Positions 32,243 to 43,712 of a stretch of 64,000 nucleotides of DNA are shown here, in pieces (position 1 is the stretch's first letter; each line of letters begins with the position of its first letter). The notes under the pieces were generated by a model that was given only the letters and a program-made list of their open reading frames with translations, made no database searches and had not been told where the DNA came from. Source of the stretch: Bactericera cockerelli (Eukaryota > Arthropoda > Insecta > Hemiptera > Triozidae); the NCBI GenBank assembly GCA_024516035.1, contig CM044958.1, forward strand, positions 41,440,099-41,504,098. Reading direction: 5' to 3'. The position numbers and the translations under genes are program-made.

Positions 32243-33896
32243 CAGGGTGTCCCACCAAACTTGGACACCTCAAATTACTCGGCCCCTGAAAGAGTTTTTG
32301 AAAAATAAAAAAATCTAGGGTACATGTGCTAATTATGCGGTTTCAGTTATGAATTTTTTTTTATACAGGGTGGTTCAAAAGTCAGAAATTGAGGTGTCAA
32401 CTTTCGATTTTTAAATGGATCGACCTGAATTTTATTTGATAATTTTACTTCTAAATGATTCTTGAGTACTTTTTTAAACAAAAATATTACATACAGGGTG
32501 GTTTTTTTTCGACCAATTTTTTTTCTAAATCTTGAATAACTCAAGTTCGGTTAATTTTTTCGATAACAAGAATAGAATGTGTTTGTGTAATGAATACACG
32601 CACTTTCAATTGGCATCAAAAAAATTTATACAGGGTGGTTCACAAGTGAAATAATGACTTGATTTTTTTTAAAACTGAGTTTTTTTAATTTTTTATTTGG
32701 GATTAATAATTCTCGTCTAATTTTACACATTTTTCGTCAGTCATATCGAAAAACAAAACTAAAGTGTTGTACAGAGTGAGACATAATTTTTTTGTAACAC
32801 CCTGTATATGGGCAGTCAAAGAGACGCAAAATTAAATATAAAGACTAAATATGCAAGAAAAACTTTGATTTTTAATTAAACTAAAAAGTTATGGTGTTTT
32901 AACTAATATTGTCGCATGGACCACCCTGTAGATATTTTCTTAAACCATCATATGGGTAGTCGAAACTGTCTAAAATTCAACGAGGAGCCCAAATCTGAAA
33001 GAAAAAAAATGAATTTCAAAAGCCATGTTCAATTTTGTGTCAACGCCTACCTACTTTTTATTTCAAGTTTTAAAATCATTCAGTATGGACACCAAATTGA
33101 AAATGGCTTCAAATTAGTGTTTTTTACTTGTTTTTCCCACATGATTCGAAGTGTTCGTTGAATTCTATACAACTTAGAGTACCTACATGATAGTTTAAGA
33201 AAATATCTACAGGGTGGTCCATGCGACAATATTAGTTAAAACACCATAACTTTTTAGTTTAATTAAAAATCAAAGTTTTTCTTGCATATTTAGTCTTTAT
33301 ATTTAATTTTGCGTCTCTTTGACTGCCCATATACAGGGTGTTACAAAAAAAATTATGTCTCACTCTGTACAACACTTTAGTTTTGTTTTTCGATATGACT
33401 GACGGAAAATGTGTAAAATTAGACGAGAATTAATAATCCTAAATAAAAAATTAAAAAAACTAGGTTTTAAAAAAAATCAAATCATTATTTCACTTGTGAA
33501 CCACCCTGTATAAATTTTTTTGATGCCAATTGAAAGTGCGTGTATTCATTACACAAACACATTCTATTCTTGTTATCGAAAAAATTAACCGAACTTGAGT
33601 TATTCAAGATTTAGAAAAAAAATTGGTCGAAAAAAAACCACCCTGTATGTAATATTTTTGTTTAAAAAAGTACTCAGGAACCATTTAGAAGTAAAATTAT
33701 CAAATAAAATTCAGGTCGATCCATTTAAAAATCGAAAGTTGACACCCCAATTTCTGACTTTTGAACCACCCTGTATAAAAAAAATTTCATAACTAAAACC
33801 GCATAATTAGCACATGTACCCTAGATTTTTTTATTTTTCAAAAACTCTTTCAGGGGCCGAGTAATTTGAGGTGTCCAAGTTTGGTGGGACACCCTG
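32243..33896. mobile_element. Fold-back element 1 with serial CAGGGTG termini
   Basis: The ends are CAGGGTGTCCCACC and inverse, with TA flanks. Arms of about 0.7 kb are near-perfect inverse repeats around a loop of about 260 bp (32937-33192). Within the left arm, TACAGGGTG-type termini recur at 32243, 32366, 32494, 32631 and 32772 (CAGAGTG), with inverse CACCCTG at 32798 and 32922. The right arm mirrors them. The short ORFs in the arms are mirror copies with no known motif. Confidence 0.85.
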
Positions 33897-33906
33897 TATA
33901 TATATA

Positions 33907-35559
33907 CAGGGTGTCCCACCAAACTTGGACACCTCAAATTACTCGGCCCCTGAAAGAGTTTTTGAAAAATAAAAAATCTTAGGGTATATGGTCTAATTAT
34001 GCGGTTTCAGTTCTGAAATTTTTTTTATACAGGGTGGTTCAAAAGTCAGAAATTGAGGTGTCAACTTTCGATTTTTAAATAGATCGACCTGAATTTTATT
34101 TGATAATTTTACTTCTAAATGGTTCCTGAGTACTTTTTTAAACAAAAATTTTACATACAGGGTGGTTTTTTTTCGACCAATTTTTTTTCTAAATCTCGAA
34201 TAACTCAAGTTTGTTTAATTTTTTCGATAACAAGAATAGAGAGTGTTTGTGTAATGAAAACACGCACTTTCAATTGGCATCAAATTTTTTTATACAGGGT
34301 GGTTCACAAGTGAAATAATGACTTGATTTTTTTTTAAAACTGAGTTTTTTTAATTTTTTATTTGGGATTAATAATTCTAACCTAATTTTACACATTTTTT
34401 GTTGGTCATATCGAAAAACAAAACTAAAGTGTTGTACAGGGTGAGACATAATTTTTTTGTGACACCCTGTATATGGGCAGTCAAAGAGACGTACAATTAA
34501 ATAGAAAGACTAAATATGCAAAAAAAACTTTGATTTTTAATGATATCAAAAAGTTATGGTGTTTTAACTAATATTGTCGCATGGACCACCCTGTAGCTAT
34601 TCTCTTAAACTATCATGTGGGTACTCGAGGTTGTATAAAATTCAACGAAGACTTCGAATCGTGGGGGAAAACAAGTAAAAAACACGAATTTTGAAGCCAT
34701 TTTCAATTTGGTGTACACACTGAATGATTTTAAAACTAGAATTAAAAAGTAGGTAGGTGTAGACACAAAATTGAAAATGGCTTTTTGAATTCATTTTTTT
34801 CTTTCAGATTTGGACTCCTCGTTGAATTTTAGACAATTTCGACTACCCATATGATGTTTTAAGAAAATATCTACAGGGTGGTCCATGTGACAATATTAGT
34901 TAAAACACCATAACTTTTTTATATAATTGAAAATCGAAGTTTTTCTTGCATATTTAGTCTTTCTATTCAATTTTACGTCTCTTTGACTGCCCATATACAG
35001 GGTGTCACAAAAAAATTATGTCTCACCCTGTACAACACTTTAGTTTTGTTTTTCGATATGACTAACAAAAAATGTGTAAAATTAGGTTAGAATTATTAAT
35101 CCCAAATAAAAAATTAAAAAAATTCAGTTTTAAAAAAAATCAAGTCATTATTTCACTTGTGAACCACCCTGTATAAAAAAATTTGATGCCAATTGAAAGT
35201 GCGTGTTTTCATTACACAAACACTCTCTATTCTTGTTATCGAAAAAATTAAACAAACTTGAGTTATTCGAGATTTAGAAAAAAAATTGGTCGAAAAAAAA
35301 CCACCCTGTATGTAAAATTTTTGTTTAAAAAAGTACCTAAAAACCATTTAGAAGTAAAATTATCAAATAAAATTCAGTTCGATTCATTTAAAAATCGAAA
35401 GTTGACACCTCAATTTCTGACTTTTGAACCACCCTGTATAAAAAAAATTTCAGAACTGAAACCGCATAATTAGACCATGTACCCTAGGATTTTTTATTTT
35501 TCAAAAACTCTTTCAGGGGCCGAGTAATTTGAGGTGTCCAAGTTTGGTGGGACACCCTG
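33907..35559. mobile_element. Fold-back element 2, inverted copy of element 1
   Basis: 1,653 bp against 1,654 bp for element 1, with the same ends. Its loop (about 34600-34875) is the reverse complement of element 1's loop, so the two lie in opposite orientation. Only (TA)5 at 33897-33906 separates them. TA follows the right end. Confidence 0.85.
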
Positions 35560-35561
35560 TA

Positions 35562-38320
35562 TATATTTTTTTTTTCTGAGCATCGAATTCGAGGAATATC
35601 AATATCCACTGGAGCCTAAACCCCGAGATCACGGCTCTATTCTAATGCTGCAGAAACTCCAAGCTATACAACTGTTACATTAAATCAAACATTATTTTGC
35701 TCCATCATGGTGTGATTATTCCAACAAAATCAAATTGAAACGTTACGACCAGAAGTATATCAGAATATAGAATGTTTTAATCCAATTGACTTTAACATAA
35801 ACATCTTGTACATCTGTCAAGCGTTTAAGTTCTAAATCCTGAAGTTTCAAATATTATTTTTGCAATACATTCTGTATCTCTAGATTCATTTATTTTCATG
35901 ATGCTCTCCTCATGTATTCACCAATATCTATCAAACATACTCTTTTACCTTTCGATATACCTAACATAGACGAATCGAACATTGAATTATAAATGAGCAA
36001 TTCTAATGGGGATAGCCATCAGTTTTCCACAAGAGTAGGGTAATGTGGCGTGTAGTTTTATATCCGGGATGTTGATTTTATATCTAACTCCATGGGTTCT
36101 GTGTGGTGCTGTCTGCTTTAGTTACTCCAGTGCTCCAATTTATTTACATTTCCTCGATTCTCCCCAAATTGTATTGTTCTCCCATTTGGGCTCCCTAATT
36201 AAAATGCAATGAATGCCTAGCCTATTGTCAGTTCATTTGTTCTCCTTCATTCCCTACCCCCTCATTTTCATCATACTCCCTCCTCTGTGTATTATGGTGT
36301 TCAATTTGTTATTTCGTTAACTTCCTATTTTTTGTGCTATCTATCTCTCTCTCTCTCTTTCTCTCTGTCTATCTCTGTTATTCTAATTTCTGATCTGTAT
36401 TTTATTTGTCACCTTGTAACATCTGCAAATGAGACTTCATATATCCATACCCTTACCATGTTTTTATCTAAGATTGTCTATATCTTCTCTGAGTCAGTAA
36501 TTTTATTGTCAGTCTCTAGAAGCTCTGAAAATGAACTCTGAGATTTTTAATCTCACTGTGCATCAGGTTAGCAATTTATTTATATCTTTTTCGATCCAGC
36601 GATAATTACGAACATTCCCTGACATTATTATATAACGAGACAAACAAACTTGAATCTATAAGTTTGAGTGTTCCCTTACGTTATATGTATAAATATTAGA
36701 AGTAACCCAACTATCCTCCTCAGTCTCTGTACTGACAACACGAAGCTCTCCTTGATTTACGAGTTATGTTTCCCCCTTTCAAGTCACTCGAATAAAGCCC
36801 TCTTATTTTTTCGCCTTCGATTTGAATTGGACGAACTGTGTTGGACTTTTAGATATCCAATGACATGATTATAAATTATCCCTTCTATAAGCATGGTATA
36901 AATTATCTCCATTAGCGCTACTCAAAGGGAAAGTTGTCTAGTGTCTAACTAAAGGGAGCTTTTTTTATAATGGACAAGTGTGCATCTGGAGGGCACAAAT
37001 ATGCTTCATTGATCATTCAGTTGTTCTCAAATCAAATTGAAGCTGCCTAAATAAATCTAATGAGAATCATTTCAATTTAGTCAAAGAATAAAATAACCTC
37101 ATAATAGTGAAAACAGTAAGACATTTTGTAGAGACTTTCACATTGCTTCCTATGAAAAAGAAAGATATACCTACTCTCAAAAATTTAACTAAGATATATA
37201 TTTATTAATGTATGTCATTCTTGTCAGTCTTAAATATAACTATTTTTAATATAACTCCATCAAGTGTGAATAATAAGTTTATAGTCTATTGATCCTATTT
37301 ACATACAAAGCAAAGTTCTATCTTAGCGTAAATACCACCCAAACCACGTTGCATACAAATCTCATGGATTATGGAAAGCGCAAAGAACAGAGGGGATTCC
37401 AGACTGAAAGTTCTTAACGGATTGAAGGGAGGGAGGAGGAAGAGGCGGAAAACATGGGAGGAAGAGGGAGAAGGAGAAGGATGGAAATGTATGAAAGGGA
37501 GTGTAGAAACAAGAAGAAAAGTATGAGGAAAAGAGAGGGAGGAGAATAATGAAGAAGAAAGAAAGACGAATGGAAATGAAGAAATTTTATTCGAGTCTGA
37601 ATCAACGAGGGAGTTAGTGACAGATTTTCCCTCTCAACAATCGCTCAATATCCTTGGGCTGTAAAGGTTTTATGCTTACTAATTTAATTCTTAATGAAAG
37701 ATTTCCAATATTCTATCTGCTCTTTACAGTCTCGGAGCAGAAGGTTTTCCTAAAGGAGTGCGGATTTCCAACTACTAAAGTTATTGGCCTGAATAGGAAA
37801 TCTTCGGTTGAAAAATAGTCGATAAATTTGTGTTTTTGAATGAATTCAAAGTCAATTACCTTCTGTTTTGTAACATTTCACAACACTTTTAATAAAAAAA
37901 TGGATATCCTTATGGTAAAATATATAAGTAACGCATTGAAAAGCAAAGACCTTAAAAATAACAGCTTGGAAGACTTTAAAACCAATGAAAGAGATTTCCA
38001 CAGCCCTCGCCTCTGACTTGTGAACCATATGGCACGAGGCGCGAGTTTTGAAAATGAACTCGAAGAATTTAAGAAATTTGAAAGCAATGGAAGTTGTTAA
38101 CATGGAAACAGCAATGTGCTATGTGCAATCCAACAAACTTTAATGACAAGTAAAACTGTTTCGACATCTCTCTCGAGTTTTAGTGTTTTATTTTATTGCA
38201 ATTTCTTATTTCAATTCCAGAGTCGACCTTTGAAACTCACTGTGTAAGTAAGCTAAACGTTGGTTTGGAAGTTATAAAAGTTATTGAAATACGAATGGCT
38301 TTAAGAACGTGAGTTTTAAT
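35562..38320. other. Non-coding DNA
   Basis: No gene recognised. A small CT-rich tract is at about 36340-36375 and a purine-rich stretch at 37425-37600. Confidence 0.45.
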
Positions 38321-41020
38321 GTAGAACAGTAAGTATAGACAGACTTACCCTCCTGCCTCCTGTATGTCCCCAGGTAGAACAGGAAGTGTAGACAGACTTA
38401 CCCTCCTGCCTCCTGTATGTCCCCAGGTAGAACAGGAAGTGTAGACAGACTTACCCTCCTGCCTCCTGTATGTCCGCAGGTAGAACAGGAAGTGTAGACA
38501 GACTTACCCTCCTGCCTCCTGTATGTCCCCAGGTAGAACAGGAAGTGTAGACAGACTTACCCTCCTGCCTCCTGTATGTCCCCAGGTAGAACAGGAAGTG
38601 TAGACAGACTTACCCTCCTGCCTCCTGTATGTCCGCAGGTAGAACAGGAAGTGTAGACAGACTTACCCTCCTGCCTCCTGTATGTCCCAGGTAGAACAGG
38701 AAGTGTAGACAGACTTACCCTCCTGCCTCCTGTATGTCCGCAGGTAGAACAGTAAGTGTAGACAGACTTACCCTCCTGCCTCCTGTATGTCTGCAGGTAG
38801 AACAGGAAGTGTAGACAGACTTACCCTCCTGCCTCCTGTATGTCCCCAGGTAGAACAGGAAGTGTAGACAGACTTACCCTCCTGCCTCCTGTAGGTCTGC
38901 AGGTAGAACAGGAAGTGTAGACAGACTTACCCTCCTGCCTCCTGTATGTCCGCAGGTAGAACAGGAAGTGTAGGCAGACTTACCCTCCTGCCTCCTGTAT
39001 GTCCCCAGGTAGAACAGGAAGTGTAGACAGACTTACCCTCCTGCCTCCTGTATGTCCGCAGGTAGAACAGGAAGTGTAGACAGACTTACCCTCCTGCCTC
39101 CTGTATGTCCCCAGGTAGAACAGGAAGTGTAGACAGACTTACCCTCCTGCCTCCTGTAGGTCTGCAGGTAGAACAGGAAGTGTAGACAGACTTACCCTCC
39201 TCCCTCCTATATGTCCGCAGGTAGAACAGGAAGTGTAGACAGACTTACCCTCCTGCCTCCTGTAGGTTCGCAGGTAGAACAGGAAGTGTAGACAGACTTA
39301 CCCTCCTCCCTCCTGTAGGTTCGCAGGTAGAACAGGAAGTGTAGACAGACTTACCCTCCTGCCTCCTGTATGTCCGCAGGTAGAACAGGAAGTGTAGACA
39401 GACTTACCCTCCTGCCTCCTGTATGTCTGCAGGTAGAACAGGAAGTGTAGACAGACTTACCCTCCTCCCTCCTGTAGGTTCGCAGGTAGAACAGGAAGTG
39501 TAGACAGACTTACCCTCCTGCCTCCTGTATGTCCCCAGGTAGAACAGGAAGTGTAGACAGACTTACCCTCCTCCCTCCTGTAGGTTCGCAGGTAGAACAG
39601 GAAGTGTAGACAGACTTACCCTCCTGCCTCCTGTAGGTTCGCAGGTAGAACAGGAAGTGTAGACAGACTTACCCTCCTCCCTCCTGTAGGTTCGCAGGTA
39701 GAACAGGAAGTGTAGACAGACTTACCCTCCTCCCTCCTGTATGTCTGCAGGTAGAACAGGAAGTGTAGACAGACTTACCCTCCTGCCTCCTGTATGTCCG
39801 CAGGTAGAACAGGAAGTGTAGACAGACTTACCCTCCTCCCTCCTGTATGTCCGCAGGTAGAACAGGAAGTGTAGACAGACTTACCCTCCTGCCTCCTGTA
39901 TGTCTGCAGGTAGAACAGGAAGTGTAGACAGACTTACCCTCCTGCCTCCTGTAGGTCTGCAGGTAGAACAGGAAGTGTAGACAGACTTACCCTCCTGCCT
40001 CCTGTATGTCTGCAGGTAGAACAGGAAGTGTAGACAGACTTACCCTCCTGCCTCCTGTATGTCCGCAGGTAGAACAGGAAGTGTAGGCAGACTTACCCTC
40101 CTGCCTCCTGTATGTCTGCAGGTAGAACAGGAAGTGTAGACAGACTTACCCTCCTGCCTCCTGTATGTCTGCAGGTAGAACAGGAAGTGTAGGCAGACTT
40201 ACCCTCCTGCCTCCTGTATGTCTGCAGGTAGAACAGGAAGTGTAGGCAGACTTACCCTCCTGCCTCCTGTATGTCTGCAGGTAGAACAGGAAGTGTAGAC
40301 AGACTTACCCTCCTGCCTCCTGTATGTCTGCAGGTAGAACAGGAAGTGTAGACAGACTTACCCTCCTGCCTCCTGTATGTCCGCAGGTAGAACAGGAAGT
40401 GTAGACAGACTTACCCTCCTGCCTCCTGTATGTCCCCAGGTAGAACAGGAAGTGTAGACAGACTTACCCTCCTGCCTCCTGTAGGTCTGCAGGTAGAACA
40501 GGAAGTGTAGACAGACTTACCCTCCTCCCTCCTATATGTCCGCAGGTAGAACAGTAAGTGTAGACAGACTTACCCTCCTGCCTCCTGTATGTCCCCAGGT
40601 AGAACAGGAAGTGTAGACAGACTTACCCTCCTGCCTCCTGTATGTCCGCAGGTAGAACAGGAAGTGTAGGCAGACTTACCCTCCTGCCTCCTGTATGTCC
40701 CCAGGTAGAACAGGAAGTGTAGACAGACTTACCCTCCTGCCTCCTGTATGTCTGCAGGTAGAACAGGAAGTGTAGACAGACTTACCCTCCTGCCTCCTGT
40801 ATGTCCCCAGGTAGAACAGGAAGTGTAGACAGACTTACCCTCCTGCCTCCTGTATGTCCCCAGGTAGAACAGGAAGTGTAGACAGACTTACCCTCCTGCC
40901 TCCTGTATGTCTGCAGGTAGAACAGGAAGTGTAGACAGACTTACCCTCCTGCCTCCTGTAGGTCTGCAGGTAGAACAGGAAGTGTAGACAGACTTACCCT
41001 CCTGCCTCTTGTAGCTCCGC
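38321..41020. repeat. 53-bp minisatellite, about 51 units
   Basis: The unit starts gtagaacaggaagtgtagac and ends tgtatgtccccag. Only a few positions vary (tatgt/taggt; cccc, ccgc, ctgc, tcgc; tgcc/tccc), and one unit is 52 bp. Each unit has a cttacc block (minus-strand GGTAAGT) and a pyrimidine-rich stretch ending CAG|GTAGAA on the plus strand. 53 is not a multiple of 3, so it is not a coding repeat. There are no variable spacers. Confidence 0.95.
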
Positions 41021-43455
41021 AAATGTTTGTTTAAAAATGTCAATGGTATTATTCAAAATTTTAAAGATAAATTAACCCGACAGGGCAAGTAAGAAAGTGA
41101 ATACATATTAAATTTATTCTTACACACATAACATGCGAATTAGTTCAGAGAGTTGTTTGAAAAGACTTTATTTAATTTTCAAATAAAAAGATTTTGCTCT
41201 CTCTCTCTCCTCACGCGTCCCTTCTCTGTCTAATGTGATAAATTTCCCGTTCCTCTCCCTACATCTGTTTCCCGTGTTAATGTAACAAATTGCTCTGTGT
41301 TCATGTGAGAATATAAAGGGACAGAGCATGAGGAGGGATATTTCTTGCCTGGGGCTGTCCTCAGTTTCCACACGTGACGGACAGAGGGACAGGAAGGGTG
41401 AAGCCTTCTACCAGCTGGCACTCACAGCTTGAAAATATAAAATGGCAAATTATAGACCGAAACTGAAATGCAATTTAAGAAATCTAAAAGTTTAAAACAA
41501 GTATAAATAAATAAAGAAGTGAGAGGAAAATAGTCAAAGTTGAAAAAGCAACTTTTCAGTTTTTTCCGACACTTCCTAATTAGAAGAATTTAAGATGTCT
41601 AAGAGCAGGATAAGAAAATCTAATGACTTTTTTTTATTAATAATAATTAGATGCATGATTGTATTGTCAAGTTTAGAGTTAGCACACTATCTTGTATAAA
41701 AAAATGTTGCTCGGCCAAAGTCAATGAAACAAAATTGTTGTCAGTAGGTCTTCCCTTCTGAAGGAACGCATTTTTACCATTTACTGGTAAAAATATTAGA
41801 TTCCACTCATGTAAGTACCTCCAGTATTTTTAAAATTAAACTCAGTTGGGATTCTATCGGTTTCTTCTAGGCCAACTTATTAGGTACCCGCAAATGAGCT
41901 GTCACTGTCACATACCAAATTATTAGATAGATACCCAGAAATGAACAGTCTCCCATACAGCTCACTTTGCACAGAAAGGTGGAAGCACACTAAGTAAACA
42001 AAAACAAAGCGAGGGGGCACAATGCTCCCTCATGTCTGATGAGGATAGAAAGACAGGAGCTTTTAATTCGATTAGGCAGCCGCCGCAGGCTGATTAATCC
42101 TTGAATGAAGCTGTAGGAGCCGTCAATCAAGCCAGCTTTCACTGGCTCCCGGCTTATTTCATGCAATGATTATATTGTTCTCTTATTAAGTAGCTCTTAT
42201 GTACCTACCTTCCCTAATAATGTTGCCAGATTAATTTTCAGTAGGTATTTTTTTCTCTCCATGATTCGCTTTTAAGTAAAATTTTCCAACTATTTCCAAG
42301 AACCATCAAACCGATCTCTTCCGTCGTCTTCATAAAATACTGATCATAGCCCCATGTTGACCCAAATAAATATCTACGAGTATTACCTGTCATGTAACAT
42401 AATACAGGTAAATGATAATATATGTAATCATATAAATAAATAAAATCATCCATTAATGCACAAGATGGCAGGTTTTTAGTTTTAAAAAAGTATCTCCTAT
42501 ATATAAAAAAAATTGAAAGACGTACTTGTATTTTTATGTCTAATTAACGGTTTTATCTCTTCTTCTGTCTAAAAATTAAAAATTATCCTTACATGCGGAA
42601 GCTTTATTTCTCCTTTGTAAGAACACGAATATCCAACAACACTGATAAGTATTGCTAGGTAGGCATTTTACATTACTTTCTAAACACAAACTGACAAACC
42701 CTCCTTGTATCTCACACTAACAAGATTAGACGCGTCACGTTTCTAACCCCTCAATTTGCACAAGACGTATTCTCTTCATCTATTCAACTCTATTCAATCA
42801 GACGCCGCAAGGCCCAAAAGCTACAAAAAAGGACTTTGTAACCCGTGAGCGAAAAATAAGGTACAAAGAAAAATAGGACTAATTTAAAAGCTTTCCAAAT
42901 TAGCGGCACGATACAAAGACCAAAGTTAATTAGATAAAGAGCAGAAAAGTTGGGTGTATAGGGGACTCATTAACAATTTGTATGTCGAGGGGGGGAGGGC
43001 TACATTGAGCAACTGCCTCGTATCAGCTCCCGGCGATGACTAGCGAGGCCAACTCCTGGCTATTCCTTATTTTTCCTCGCGCAAATTTTCCTCCTTATTG
43101 AATTCATCATCATCATAAATGGTGGCATCATTGTGAACGATGGTAGCTAGACAATGGAGGAATGACTCAGAACTTCTACCACTGTCTTTACAAGGAGGCT
43201 AATAATTGACAAGGGCCCCCAGAACCAAGCCAATGCTGGTCTACTCCCTGTTTATAGTCCCCCAGCCAGACTGCTGGTCTACTCCCTGTTTATAGTCCCC
43301 CAGCCAGACATATAGTCCCCCTGCCAGACATTATTGAATTATTTAAGTAAAATACTTATTGGCCAAGTTAAATCCCCTTTCGAGCTATGAATATGATCTC
43401 GAAGTAGATTTTTTTCCAACAGGGATCTAGAAAGTAGAAGCCTACCTATATCTAT
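41021..43455. other. Non-coding DNA with a GC-richer unique segment
   Basis: No gene seen. Around 42060-42165 lies an unusually GC-balanced unique segment (gcagccgccgcaggctgatt, then gagccgtcaatcaagccagc). It contains TAATCC and TGATTGAC-type homeodomain-like sites and could be a conserved regulatory element. A short tandem repeat (tgctggtctactccctgttt) is at about 43234-43310. Confidence 0.35.
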
Positions 43456-43460
43456 CTGAC

Positions 43461-43633
43461 TGTTACAGTATGATGGATTGATGGCAATGCAGCCAGTAAC
43501 TGAGTTAATTTTATAATTCTAGTTTTCGACCAACTTCTTTGATGGTCATTCTTTCCAAATAAATTGAACCTACAACTTTGTGAAAAGCTCTCCCAAATTA
43601 TTTATTTACTAGTTTATTTGTCAAACTAAAATA
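43461..43633 (+). repeat. 5' LTR
   Basis: Starts TGTTACAGTATGATGG and ends GTCAAACTAAAATA. It carries an extra 8 bp (gatggatt-type duplication near 43472) compared with the 3' LTR. It is short for an LTR. Confidence 0.9.
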
Positions 43634-43650
43634 TGGTGTCAGGTGTGTTG
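43634..43650 (+). other. Primer binding site
   Basis: TGGTGTCAGGTGTGTTG directly follows the 5' LTR and begins TGG, as expected for pairing with a tRNA 3' CCA end. I cannot name the tRNA with confidence. Confidence 0.6.
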
Positions 43651-43712
43651 AAATTTTGTTCCTGTTTAATTCTTTTCTTTGTTTAATAAAATAACATCTG
43701 AGACATCAAATA

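Noticed and set aside
34119..35473. Several 60-70 aa ORFs repeated four times between 32347 and 35473
   Set aside because: They are mirror copies forced by the inverted repeats, span internal CAGGGTG termini, and show no protein motif.
37414..37605. Hydrophobic 63-aa ORF
   Set aside because: It is the reverse of a purine-rich tract. Ser/Leu/Pro low complexity only.
38321..41020. CRISPR-like regular array
   Set aside because: The units are contiguous 53-bp tandem copies with no variable spacers, in a eukaryotic context with no cas genes. It is a minisatellite.
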